A program made the position numbers and the translations under genes. Shown in pieces: positions 43,337 through 55,176 of a stretch of 64,000 nucleotides of DNA. A model generated the notes under the pieces. The model saw only the letters and a list, made by a program, of their open reading frames with translations, had not been told where the DNA came from and did not search any database. Position 1 is the first letter of the stretch. The number at the start of each line of letters is the position of its first letter. Source of the DNA: Asterella californica (taxonomy: Eukaryota; Streptophyta; Marchantiopsida; Marchantiales; Aytoniaceae); the NCBI GenBank assembly GCA_036924285.1, contig JAYKYS010000001.1, forward strand, positions 35,277,501-35,341,500. Direction: 5' to 3'.

Positions 43337-43485
43337 TACAATCCGAGCTGTACTCTGACATGGCACAGTGACTTGTTTTGCGGGCTGTTGCAGGTTGGGG
43401 GTCCGATCAAGAAAGGAATTATAAGAGGGTTCCGATCAAGTCCGCGATTCGATTCGTTCTGGGGTTCCGATCAAGTAAATCCCTG
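43337..43485 (-). repeat. Right terminal inverted repeat of the MULE
   Basis: Reverse complement of 27655-27797 with a few insertions (149 versus 143 bp). Read inward it begins cagggatttacttgatcgga and has the same three cttgatcgga motifs. Confidence 0.92.
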
Positions 43486-43494
43486 GTGCTAGTT
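43486..43494. repeat. 9-bp target-site duplication of the MULE, right copy
   Basis: gtgctagtt, identical to 27646-27654. Confidence 0.92.
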
Positions 43495-44355
43495 ACTGTA
43501 CTGTTGTTCATTCAGGCCGCAAGGATTTCTTCCGAGGAGAAAGTGAAGTACGAACACTCTCAGAGAAAACGACACTGGTACTGCAGACTTCACGACTGCA
43601 CGAATCAGTGTACGACTCAAAGTACAAAAGAAAATGGGAAAAGAAAAAACAGAACAGACACAAACAGGAATGGAACCGTACGCGTGACCGACTGTTACTA
43701 TCACAAGTATACTTCAAATGAAGTTTCTCAAGAGAGGAGCATGCAGGGCTACCTTCTGTCCTTCTTCACTTGACTGCGTCGACTCCAGAGATGATTGGGA
43801 GCGAGAACATTCTAGAGCATAGTCGGTAGGGTACCATGAACGCAGAGTCCACGATGGATTGAATTGAGGGTGTATTAAGGTGTTTGGAAATGGCAAACGG
43901 ATAGCTGAAAACTCTGTCCAGACTTTCTCACGATTCATCCAAATTGGTTGCCATCGTTTAGTTACAAGTTGGCCTTCTTATGGAGTCAAACAACCGATGT
44001 ACGTAGAATAGCGTTCTCATTCTTCTGAATCAGTGTATGCATTCGGGAATGTGATCCACCAACAAACTGATGCATGGACACTGTAAAGCTGAAAACAAAA
44101 GAAATTCCTGGCATATCTAGGTGCCAATCCTTGAGCAGCAACTCCATGATATATACAAGTCGTTTTATTCACAAATAAATGTATCGGTGCGGGAAACAAT
44201 CCACTGATAGGTCTCCCACCTTTCACTGGCCTGATGAGATCTACAGATTTCGGTCCTGTTCACACTGTTGAGGGCCCTGAGATTTCCCGCCCAGAAAACT
44301 TGCGTATGCAATTGACATCACCCTATCTTACCGTCTGGAGGATAGCTTGAAGATG
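43495..44355. other. Host interval, no gene recognised
   Basis: Between the MULE and the CVNH gene. Its right end probably contains the 3' untranslated region of the CVNH gene. No other supported feature. Confidence 0.5.
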
Positions 44356-45184
44356 TCAACAGATTACTGAGTTCCATTTCAGCACCCCGTTTCTGCTACT
44401 TAGCCGACTCTCGACATTATAGGAAGTGGATCTAAGCTGGCCGTCAAATTTCTTACAGTTGGCCGTAACAAATAGCTCTGAACGCCCAAGCCGAGCATAT
44501 CCAAAGTCCTGACAGGTTCGCGAGTAGCCCGTTCCAAGGACCAAGTTCCCGTTCACATTGCTCAAGTAGTGGTCCAGGTCTATCACAGCCTCCAAATAGC
44601 CACCGTTGTATGTCCTGCAGTAGGCTCTCAACTCACCTCCTGAGTGCTTAAATGGTGCTCCGCAGTGCTTCCTAAAACTTGCACACTGCATCAAAATGCC
44701 GGTCCGGGACCAGAGTGTTACTTTAACTACAAAATCTGACCACTGGCATTTGCAGCATAAGCTATAAGCAACCGAACATTACGCGGGACAGCAGTAGCAG
44801 ACTCTGTCTCTAAACCTATATCCAGACTCAAGCTCCTTGGATCGTCCACCGCTACCGGATGGCAGCAGCTTCTTGTACGATCAGAGAGCAAGATTACATC
44901 GCGTCAAACTAAACTTCATTCTAAAAAACTGAGTACATCTGCTTGAATATGAAACCAACCAGACTTTATCTCAGAGAGCAAGATTACATCCGTCAAACTA
45001 AACTTCATTCGAAAAATTGAGTACAGCTGCTTTGAATATGAAACCAACCAGACTTTCCGAAAGCTTCATTGTTAACGCAATATACGTTCCCTAGCAGGAA
45101 ACTCACCCCTTCAGCTGAATTTAACTCCATCGCACAGATAAGCAGAAGCAGAGCAGCATGTATCAGAAGCTTGGACGAAGCCAT
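44356..45184 (-). CDS. Secreted CVNH (cyanovirin-N homology) domain protein
   Basis: Two exons, 45184-45107 and 44742-44356, joined in phase 0 by a GTGAGT donor and a TGCCAG acceptor. Together they give 155 residues. The start is ATG at 45184 (MASSKLLIHAALLLLICAME), a signal peptide. An in-frame TTG upstream is not needed. The mature part is one CVNH domain with the two tandem half-repeats: FRKHCGAPFKHSGGELRAYC with IDLDHYLSNVNGNL, then SELFVTANCK with SYNVESRLSSRNGVLKW. CVNH proteins are small carbohydrate-binding lectins known from cyanobacteria, fungi, ferns and other eukaryotes. Secretion suggests an apoplastic, defence-like or cell-wall role, but this is inference. Cysteines at CRTY, CQDF, ANCK and the final VIC could form disulfides. 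Confidence 0.85.
44882..45059. repeat. Tandem duplication of about 90 bp in the CVNH intron
   Basis: The sequence beginning tcagagagcaagattacatc (44881) recurs at 44971 with a few substitutions and one-base indels, filling half of the 364-bp intron. It does not disturb the splice sites. Confidence 0.9.
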
Positions 45185-48100
45185 GTCAATGCTCACACCA
45201 GACAACTCGTACCAGGTACTCTCAGGTTAAGAAGTCTATTCACTTGGAGATGTTCCCAGGTTCTTCAAAGTGAAGCGTTCGAGTAGACTCTACTGTTCGG
45301 ATTCGCAATCGTTTCATTCAAAGTCTGCTCGCTGGAAGTCGTGAGTACAGATTTCGCTAGACACGGTAGATGTTACATGTCAGAAACGAAGTCATTGATA
45401 TTGGGTTACGTCATCATCATCATCAGTTGTCTTGCTTTAGGCGATGACGCTTTAGCGCGCTCTTGTGTTCGCAGTAACATATTTCAATTTTGCTAGCTTC
45501 TCACTGCAGGCTCATCGGATGGTCGACGTTGAAATTCTCACTCGTGCTGTGTGTATGCCCAACGTCAAGTATACGGGTCAACTGCAATAATGGCACGCCT
45601 TTATCCGTCATACGCTCATCAGACTGGTCCCGGATGGAAGTGTTTAAGCTGCTCTCGTATCGTTTCCTTCCGAAATGATGTAGGTTGATGGAAGAGAAGA
45701 AGTGTGAATCAGGTGAAGCACAACGACTTAAGCTCACTTTTCAGCAAACTGAAACAGACAACCACGACATGCATCATACCCCCAACAAATATGCCCAAAG
45801 ACGAGGCACCAACATATTCAGGAGCAGTGCATCTAAAAGTGGAGTAGGAATTGTTCGTAAAAGTACAGTAGCAAGTAAAAGTGCAGTATGGTACAGGTTT
45901 TTTAGCCACTTGCAAGTTTCCGAATCTTACTACAGTAAGTCAATCACAAGAAGTGCCAATAACATTTGCGTGCGGCTCTTCAGATCCGCCTCAAATTCGT
46001 TTTAAGGTTTTCTCTTTGCTTGAAAAAGAACAGCTTTTGTAGCTGCTACATCTGATGGAAGGTATGTACGTACATACCCCTCCGGGCCACAATGAATTGT
46101 TCCTCTGAATCTCTAACGGTGATCTCAGATGGTCTCACTTGTCACCTGGGACAAGTGAGAACAAGAGAATTCAACATGCTTACAGAACTAGACATAATTT
46201 GGTTTGGTTTTCGTCGGGGAAGGTCAAAGAATTCGTGTACTTATTGAACACATGCCATTACGGTTACTTCCACTCAAAACAAAGTGCAGATTGAAGTCCA
46301 AATATGCAGTTACTGCACAAATCAGTCCCCATAATGACCGGAACGTCAGAACTCGAAGACCGTATATTTGCCTCTTGTTCTATGGTTTTTCGGTACGGTA
46401 GCCATGTTCGTAAAGCTGCCTTCACATCGGTGCGTTTTGGCTTTGCGTCGGGTTATCGTAGGTAAATTTGGCGTTCCGGTTACTCCTTTCCGACGACTTT
46501 CAGCCTCTGACGAAATGCATGTAAGTCGCTCGAAACGTATGTTTCACTGGCGTATATGGTAATGAGACGGTCACCCGGTTACATTTTCACCGTTACATCA
46601 TTTCACTTACGTGAAACTACATACAGCATTTAACTTTCCTGGCACAAGAAAAGAGTAGTGAAAACATTTGCAGGTCATATTTTGAATATACAGTTGAGAA
46701 ATGATGCCGGCGGTGTAAATATTTCCAACTACCCAGAAATATTTCCCGACACATATGGAGGAAACGCGACCGGAATCGGGCACGATGTGAAAGCAAGCTA
46801 GTTTAGCTTTGACAGACTCCGCCGACGGCCGACCGGGACCCTAAGTTCATGCGAGCCTAAAAGCTCTTGCGAAACTATACACATAACGATATAAAAACCG
46901 AAATGTAATTAAATATCATATGAGAAATTCGCTCGACGCTCGTGTGTGAGCCGAATTGGGAGCACCTAACAAATCATGTATGCGTGAAGAGGTCTGCCCG
47001 GACGAAGAGAGTCCAGCTCCTCGTTCACAAGGACGCGGAGAGACGTCACGTCCGCGCGCGAGGAGAGGTTCCATAGCGACACAGTCCTGAAAGCTTTTGC
47101 AAGTGTTGAAAGACCACTTCCTTCTTCCACATGCAACCGAGTTTTGACAGTCCCATGAGCCTTGGAGGTCGAATAGTCGAATAGGTTTCGGAAAAATGCT
47201 GGTGCTCTATCATCACTGTCGCCCAAAACCTAGTGTACCTGTGGAACCACGCTTCGTAGAGCACTTTCGAGTGTCCTGCAAGTCTATGCACGTGCAAAAT
47301 GCCGTGCCGCCCGCCCGGCAGGTTGCAATGCAAGGACAGCATCGTTTGAAACAGCACTGGCTAAAGTTTCAGATCATCGGTTGGACATATGTCATATCCT
47401 CTACTCTGTATCTCCAGCTAAACAAACATCGAGGTGCCTCCGATTTGCTACACCAACCAAAGTTACCAGAACGAAATCACATCAAGTATACGGGCTAATA
47501 AAAGAAGAAAGCTTTTCACGTGAGATACGTTTCTCCCGCCAGTAGAATTCACGAGTGACTGAGCTAGTCGAACCTCCGTTACCCATAGAAAGTCTATCTC
47601 CGACAGAAGTTAGGCATCTGACGTTAACAGACTTATTTTACACTTGTGCAAATAATTGTCAGGGCTTGGCAGTTCCATGATAAGTACATTTCACAGGCAT
47701 GCAGAGATGGAAAAGACTGGTCTCTGCTCAGACTTCGTGGTAGTTATATAATTACTTGCAACTCTAAAGTATAACGCATTCGATCGTAAGGAAGGAGATG
47801 CTGGGAGCGCGACCAATCCTTCATGATGATGAGGGTCGACTCTCATCATCGTAAGAAGACGTAGGCGGATCGAAACCTCCTGCCGGGAGAGCTTAGGGTG
47901 AGACCGCACTGTTTTATAGCATAAGGTCATTTCCACCAGGAGAGGAAAACACTACTACAAAGTAAACGCAGCGCTAACTGAATGATGGATCGTATTTGAT
48001 CCATGATTTAGCTGTTTGACTCGATATCATGAAAGTTGCATCCATAAATCACCTCTAGTGTATGTCTAGCCGTCCTTGGTGGGGAAAATCAAAGATGCTG

Positions 48101-51008
48101 CTTTCTGTTCTTTTTGGCATGTATCACGTACCAGTTTTTATCAACCTCGTCTAGAAAATGCATAATTTAGCCTTGAAGGTTTGATACTCATTTATGGTCA
48201 AATCAATACTAACTCTAACAAAAAATACTGAGTTTCCAGAGACATAGACTTTATGGAGGAGCCGGAGTCCTCCTTCTCTACGCAATACTTATAGTTTTAG
48301 TCTTCTTTTTGGACACGACTAAAGTTTCTCGCCGTTAGAGGCCATGAGGCATGCATACACCAAGGGTGCCTATTAAACGCTTAACAAAGAGAAGGATCTG
48401 TAGAGACAACCTGACATGCATAGACGCTTCACATGGAGAGGTTTAATTAATAAATTTTTCCATTATTAATTTTAAATTAAGCTTATCCATAACGATTGAA
48501 TTGAAAATATTTATCTCATGAATAATTCAACTAGTCAACACTTTTTGAATAGTTGATTGGTTGTTTCATTTCTAAGACGAATAACAAATTTAGACACCCC
48601 TCTCTGATCTTGTCGCCACTCACCCCCGATAGTTTTTCTCCACCTTGTTCATTGGTCTTTTTCCGCTCGTAATGTTCAGAGTTCATTTTAGATGTATATA
48701 GTTTATACTGTACCCGGAGGTAAGATTCGGCACTTGTTTTCAGAATATTTATTTTTGCTTTACAATTTGTTGTTCCGCACCTAAGACTGAAACTTAAGAG
48801 GAAATCCGAAAATTTCCGAATCTTTTCTATTAATTTTAAAAAATAATTTTTTTGTATATTTCATTCATTATTTATTCAAAATATTCTAGAATTTACCAGT
48901 TTTTTCCTTTTGCAATTTTGGCATACATTCTATTCATGTAACTTTGTAATTTTGAACATGACCTTCTCGTGATTATTTTTCTGCCGAATCTGACTTCAAA
49001 GTAGATTAGTTTGTCTGTTTGCTTGATAACGCTCCATGTAGGTTTGTTATGCTTGAACATACCTTTTCTTAACTATGTATTGCTTGATAAGTTGATCATA
49101 TCTTTGAGTTGCTATTGATTGTGAAACCAGTCATTTTGTTATAGCTGTGACATATCAAAATTACATACGTCAACTTTTTGAACATGTATTATCATCTGAT
49201 GTGCACTTTATAATTGAAAAGATTTGAACTACAAAGATATTTAGTCAAGATTGAAAGTAAATAAAACTATGAACGACATGCAAAGTAACTAGTTTTACTT
49301 TTGAAAGTAAGTCAAAGGTATGATAAAATAATACATCGCTAAAAGAAGTATAATTTAGAAATAACCTCTTCTCGTGCTATTCTATTAAATTCATTTACTC
49401 TGAAATATGGAAACTGAGCAACCATGCATATTCATCTCTTCGGATGGAAGAGGGGAATATGCCTAGGCCTTAGGTGGTTATATAATTCATCACCTAACTT
49501 TTCTGGCGGAAGAGTTAGGTGATAAATTAAACCGGTAATAAACATTAAATTCTTTTACTGGGCAGGCCATCAATCTTATTTTTCTTAGGATGGAATTTCA
49601 AATTTAAATTTAAAGATTTCCTTTGTCACTTCGGAGACTCGGAATATACATTTTATTTCTCATTGTTAGTATATAATATTAATTACTCACTAACAATACA
49701 TGAAAGGAGTTTAGTAACTTTAGTTAACCTTGGTGAAAAATAGAAATTCTCGAGCTTGATTCTTATTACCATATTAGGTGAGACTCAATGAAGGTAGAAT
49801 GGATATTTATCTTAATATTTAATTATTAGTAGTGAATAAAGATCTTAATATTATTGATATATAATAAGTAAATATTTTAAAATATACAAGTAATAGAGGA
49901 GTTAGGAGAAATAATTATTTATTATTTATTATTTAGTTAAAAATTTAATAAAATATTTATGGTTCAGTTCAAAAATTTTGAATACTTATACTATGCAAAC
50001 TGGATATGCGATTCTGTATTATGAGATTTTTATCACAGTTTTAGATGTATTCTATTAGTATATTTCTGACTATAAAATATTTTTAAGTTAATCTATACTA
50101 CTTCTTAAAGTAAATAACTTTAAATAAGAACCTTAATAGAGTAAGGTGTTACATTGATCGAGGATTATCATAATAATTAAATTTCAGTCTTTTATTTAAT
50201 AATAAAATATTTTATATATATATTAACTTTCAAATTCTCGAGATTGTTTTCTGAATTCAACTCGAGAAGTCAATCTAAACATCATATTGTGTAAGATGCT
50301 TTAATAGTTCATTGCAACCTAGGCCTACTGCAATAAGTGAAGCTATCCCCAAAAAGTTGCTAAAAATATTATATCTCAAACTTTTTCTAGTATTTATTAT
50401 ATTTTATTGAAATATAATAATACGGTATTCAATCTTGCACCAAGATTTAAATTTCGCTCTATGTGAATGTCCTTTTCTTGCGAGAATTTCAGGTGCATGC
50501 ATATTGGGCTTGGTGGAGATCCCTGCTCTAATAAGATCACTATATTAACTAAAATTAGACTATTTTCGTTTTTTTGAATATTTAAATATATAAATTTGAA
50601 CTATTGGTCATCAAAATGTAAATATTGGTTATTCTGTTCTGTATAATTGATAATTCAGTTTTAGACTATTAACGCGACACTTAGAGACAATACAACAAGT
50701 TGTCATTCCAATAAAAAAAGATTAATAGATGGTTAATAAATAAAACTGCTTAGATACAACTCAAAGTCAACTGATTCAGAACTTTATTTACTAACTTTGA
50801 GCTTAAGTTACTACAATAGTAGTAGTTGAACAAAAAGTTTGAGTCTAAGTTGCTACTTATTATTAGTATTTTAATATTATTAACAAAATAAATTGAAAAT
50901 CTCATGTCAAAGTGAAGTGCAAAGATTGAACCACACGCATGAACAAGACTATAATTGTATTAACTGCATTTCAAAACACATATTTGTTGTGTTATCAGCG
51001 AGGAGAAG
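45185..51008. other. Host intergenic interval, increasingly AT-rich
   Basis: I see no gene that I can support. Short frames at 45490-46562 and 46966-47498 lack motifs and splice context. From about 48100 the DNA is strongly AT-rich. One short hairpin (49482-49526) and, at its right end, a telobox repeat array are listed separately. Confidence 0.55.
49482..49526. repeat. Short inverted repeat (hairpin)
   Basis: tcatcacctaactttt pairs with agagttaggtgat across a short loop (tctggcgg), giving an arm of about 13 base pairs. It resembles a small foldback element, but no target duplication was identified. Confidence 0.6.
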
Positions 51009-51450
51009 CATGACCTTGCATATAAAATTTTTTAGTTTAGTACTACAGCAGTGTTACTGAACATTTAATTTAATAGAGAAGAGAATTAGGGTTTAGGGCT
51101 TACCATGGTTTAAGGTTATTAGTGAGCAGAATGTAATTTAGTATATATTAATCTGAGAGATGACTTTTGCACATAAAATTTTATTAGTTTAGTACTAGAG
51201 TAAGTAAGGTTAGTCATATAACGCCAATATTTAATTTAATAGAGAAAAGACTTAGGGTTTAGGGATTACTTGGGTTTAAGGTTATTAGTGAGTAGAATTT
51301 AATTTGATATATATTAATCTAATCATGATCTTGCACATAAAATATTATGGGTTTAGTACTAGACTAAGTAGTGTAATTCATATAACGTCAATATCAAATT
51401 TAATAGAAAAGAGACTTTGGGTTATTAATGAGCAGAAATTAGAAACTCAA
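51009..51450 (+). repeat. Telobox-bearing tandem repeat, about 2.8 copies
   Basis: Units begin near 51009, 51160 and 51324 at gatcttgcacataaaat-like sequence and are about 150-165 bp. The first two contain ttagggtttaggg (51086-51098 and 51252-51264), two tandem copies of the plant telomere motif. The third unit has lost most of it (ctttgggttatt). Confidence 0.8.
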
Positions 51451-52389
51451 AGTAATCAAATATAAAATCCACATATTTGATACATAATTCATTTATTATC
51501 AAAATGGTTTCTGAATATATAATATGAAACAGGCGAGTTTGAGACTCAATACAAAATTTAACTTTGTATAAAGACTTAATGTAAAACTATTACTTAGAAA
51601 CAAAAACATTTCATGACTTCTGGAAGGACTAAAACTAAGTAATAGACTTAGACTAAGTCTTAGTACTAGTAATACCTTTCAGTCAAGATATCTCAACCTT
51701 CTACTTCAACAAAACGATCTATGAACTATGATGCTATAGATCAAACACTTAGGAGTATCCTATATTTTATTAGAAGAAGATTTGGATCTTGATCAGCACA
51801 CATACATACATGCATTATTGTCTATCCAGTCACCTTCTTCATCATATTTGGATCCTTCTCCCAAGATATTTTCTTCGAAATGCAATCAGTGTACCGGAGC
51901 ACATCTGAAGCATTTGAAGATGCATGTTATGACCGCCACCATTCTACCTGATTTTTATTATAGTGTGATGAGTGACTATCAACATCAACTATTGACAACG
52001 TCTTTGCAACCCAAAGTCTTCAGAAGGACAAATGATAATCATCATTTGTGGCTTGATGTCAATAAGAGGAACAAAATGACTTCGTTCTCTTTCACGTGGA
52101 TTTTCCACAAAGATTTCATTTCTCTCCATCAACTCTTCGACCACCTCTTGAGCTAATAGGTCCTCTCCTTGATGTGCGTTGATGTTTATCTTGTAGATGA
52201 TTCTTCTCTAAATCCAGTACCATGGTTGGTACATGACCAGAAATCATCTTGCAGTTGTTTACTTTCCATTGTATCCCAACCATCTTCAAGCACCTCCGCA
52301 ATTCTGTCAGTATTCAATGAGACACTCGCCGACATCCTATTCTGGATCTTCATCTTCTATCGTTTCAATCTCACGCAAGTGTTGAATGT
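51451..52389. other. AT-rich interval, no supported gene
   Basis: One 124-codon frame (51782-52156, plus) lies here without a recognisable motif. Its right part may be the decayed 3' end of the DUF7869-type pseudogene read on the wrong strand. Confidence 0.4.
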
Positions 52390-54260
52390 ATTTTCAAACA
52401 AAGAGTAATATTTTAGCTTTCTTTTGACGACGAGCATTCATACCTTTAGACTTTGGCTCATCGGTTGGTACAATCACCGGAAAATCTGTCTTTGAAGAAG
52501 GGTTTATATGTTTCCAAAGTGCTCTTCTGTACTGAGGTATCCACTTCGATTTAGAGTCATAACTCTCTCTCGCTAAGTACCCAAGAACATTATCTCTCAT
52601 GTAGAATCGAAATTGAACACGTTGTGAGTGTCCTTTCAACAACACACGAAACTCTTCACATATGATCGATAGTCCGCAACCTCTTGAATGAGAGGAGATA
52701 TGCATTTTGTGGCCTCCGCATCTGACGCTTGAACCAAATAATGAGGAAGAGAGCTAACATGAGTATGTGACATGAGATAAGCTCACTTTGGAAAAGAATG
52801 CGTCAACATCTTCGTGAGTATGACCAACGATGAGGAATGACGTGATGATGGTTTTGAAACATCCTCTTGAAACTAGTTCACTACAGAATGCTAATCATCC
52901 AATTCTTGTTATTTTTTCCAGAATTGTCAACCGGAACAAGTTCTCGGGGAGTGGTTGAAACATGTGGCATCCTCAGTAGTACTTGGAAAAATGCATCTAA
53001 GTCAATGTCTTTTGGTCGCAAATATAAGATCAAAGACACGTTCATCAAGTACAAATTTGAACAATGGATGAGTGAGAATTCTTTGAAGGTTAAATCTCCT
53101 CTCTTGTCTCCTTTGTATCTTTCACAATCATGGAACATAATGATGAAGTTAGCATCTCCATGCCACAAACCAGCTATGGCTATGTGAGTCATAAATTCCA
53201 CGACCATAACCATGCAAGAGGATACTGTGAACGTTAGTGGTAATGGTTAGGTTTGTTCCATGGATGCTTTGAGCTTGTAAGACAACAGAGACATTGTGGT
53301 CTTCTCTTTGTCCATCTTATCATGAATGATCGTCATGTTCTTCTCAATATTCATAACCGCAATTTGAATGTAAGCATAGTAGCAATTCTTGGCTGACAAC
53401 TGGATGCACATATGTTGTTCCTTTTGATGCTCCAAAATTGTTTGCTCTGCTGATCTTCTCTCCTGCAGCAATTGCTGCTTGAGATTGATACAAGTAGTAT
53501 ATTTTGCAAGTGCACTAAACTTATGCGTAGCATAGTTGGAGAAATTCTCTGTCCAAATCTTATAGAATGTTGATTTGGAAACTGTATGTACCTGAAGAAT
53601 CTTCATTTTCTCTCATACCTCCTCAAACACCTCGTCTTTAGTGTAACATGAAGAAAGATGGTACGTATGGTTGGTCATAAGTTTTATCATGACCTTGCGT
53701 GTTACTATACGTCAAGTAGGCGTTACTTCAGTTGTTGTGAGCAGAAGCTGATGTAACAAAGCTTGTGCTGTCAAAGTTGAACTCCAAGATTTATGAATAC
53801 TTTTGTTGCCATGGTATCCTGTCTGAGCATCTTTCATCCAAGAATTTTGGTAGTTACAGAAAGTAGCTCTTGAGAAACCATAAATCAAGTGAAAAGCTTC
53901 ATTCCACACCAACTTCTCATTGAACTTGATCCATCTTTGTTCAAGCGACTCCTTGTAGAACTTGGAGAAAATGTATTCGGTACGTTTATTATGCTCCATG
54001 CCATGATACAATTGTCGTTCCTCGAGCACAAAATCTCTTCGTATCATCCGATAGCAGTCCTTATCACATCGACAACTCTTCATTAAGGTAAGGTCAATGG
54101 CCTCTCTTGTAATGTGCTTGGCTGCTCTCTTTTCATATCAGTCCGAGTGTAACCTTCGTACACTTTATGTTGTGATAAGCATGTTTCTTTCGAGCAACAA
54201 ACTTATATGTTCCATCTTCACCACTTGTTTCTAGTTGTTCTTCCCCACTATTTGCATCTT
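52390..54260 (-). pseudogene. Decayed DUF7869-type transposase-like gene
   Basis: Read right to left, several frames together give YKFVARKKHAYHN, then CRCDKDCYRM and VLEERQLYHGMEHNKR (near 54080-53990). VWNEAFHLIYGFSRATF with a YHGNKS motif follows. Next is STFYKIWTENFSN with KFSALAKYTTC and INLKQQLLQERR, then LWHGDANFI, then VPVDNSGKNNKNW (near 52925-52890). The hallmark FLIVGHTHEDVDAFFSKVS follows in another frame near 52840-52780, and then HSRGCGLSIICEEF. The D-N...K-N...GHTHxDIDA order is that of DUF7869 proteins, which I take to have a DDE/RNase H-like fold. Multiple stops and frame changes show it is dead. It is an old relic. Confidence 0.7.
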
Positions 54261-55170
54261 CATCTCATGCGATGTACAAGTAACCTAGAATAAGATTATT
54301 GCGTAATATGTACAACAGGTGAATTAGCCACTTAACCAAAAGTGGATGATCCGACGATGAAAGGTCTCAAATGAAAATGCTATCAAGAACATCCTCCAGT
54401 TGATTCATGATCATAACATCAGCATTGTTGTCATCGATCACACTATTTCTCACACCTGTTTCTTAAAATGGCAAGAATATAGAACCATCAGCAATCGGTT
54501 GTTTCTCAACTGTGCTAAAAAATCAGACATGTAGAAGATGCCAATTCTTCTGATTCTTGTAGAGAACTGGAAACTTCATTAGAACTAGACTAAATGTAAT
54601 TGTCATCTGCTGATTGTTGACTGGAAGAAACAAGACCTAGAAGCACAATATTCGTACATGGTACAACTGAGGAAGAGGAACTATGAGGTGAGGGCGTGGA
54701 ACTAGGTTCGACAAAAAGATACATGAAGAAGCTACACATGTCTAAGATCTCATAAAACATATGAGTTAACAGCTTCCCCACCAGTCTTAGTGTCCATATT
54801 GTGATATGATAGACAACAAGAAGGTACCATAGCCATGTGGATTTTGATCATACCACGACAAGTGCCAACAACCTCCCATGACAACGAGCATCAAAGGACA
54901 TGGAAAATACTATGACGACATTGACGACGTCCACACTGCTGACAAGGATACACTTATCACCAACAAAAAGTCGAATAATAGATGCAACCATCTCTCCAAC
55001 GTAGACAAACATGTGAAAGGTCACCAAGAAGAAGATGATAAAACAAACTGCAACATCGAGAAGTATAATGAACAATAACGATAGACTTGAGCAAGTGTTT
55101 GTTTCATATCTATGAACTAATACCATGCGAGGGCTCATGCACTTTGTACACGTCAATTCAAACTCAAAAA
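54261..55170. other. Interval with weak, unassigned coding-like frames
   Basis: Minus-strand frames (54590-54781 and 54848-55192) contain Ser-rich and hydrophobic segments but no family motif. They could be upstream parts of the DUF7869 relic or chance. Confidence 0.3.
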
Positions 55171-55176
55171 AATTAA

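Larger units (their letters stand above)
27655..43485 (-). mobile_element. Mutator-like element (MULE) with cargo genes, split by a solo LTR
   Basis: Bounded by about 145-bp terminal inverted repeats (27655-27797 and 43337-43485) and an exact 9-bp target duplication. It spans 15,831 bp, or about 9.9 kb without the solo LTR at 36302-42197 and its duplicated tagtg. From left to right it contains a 58-bp tandem repeat, an RPA1-like fragment (plus), palindrome cluster 1, a 2-copy 193-bp repeat, an FCP1-like gene (minus), palindrome cluster 2, a CT-rich stretch, and a MULE/SWIM/CCHC transposase (minus) in two halves. The transposase is broken by the solo LTR, by frame changes and by loss of the first catalytic Asp. 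The cargo genes suggest host-gene capture, as in Pack-MULEs, but with a transposase on board. Confidence 0.9.

Noticed and set aside
45490..46562. Several short plus-strand frames after the CVNH gene
   Set aside because: None has a recognisable domain. They overlap frames on the other strand and lack splice context.
46966..47498. Overlapping 86-103-codon frames on both strands
   Set aside because: Mutual shadows in a GC-richer patch, with no homology that I recognise.
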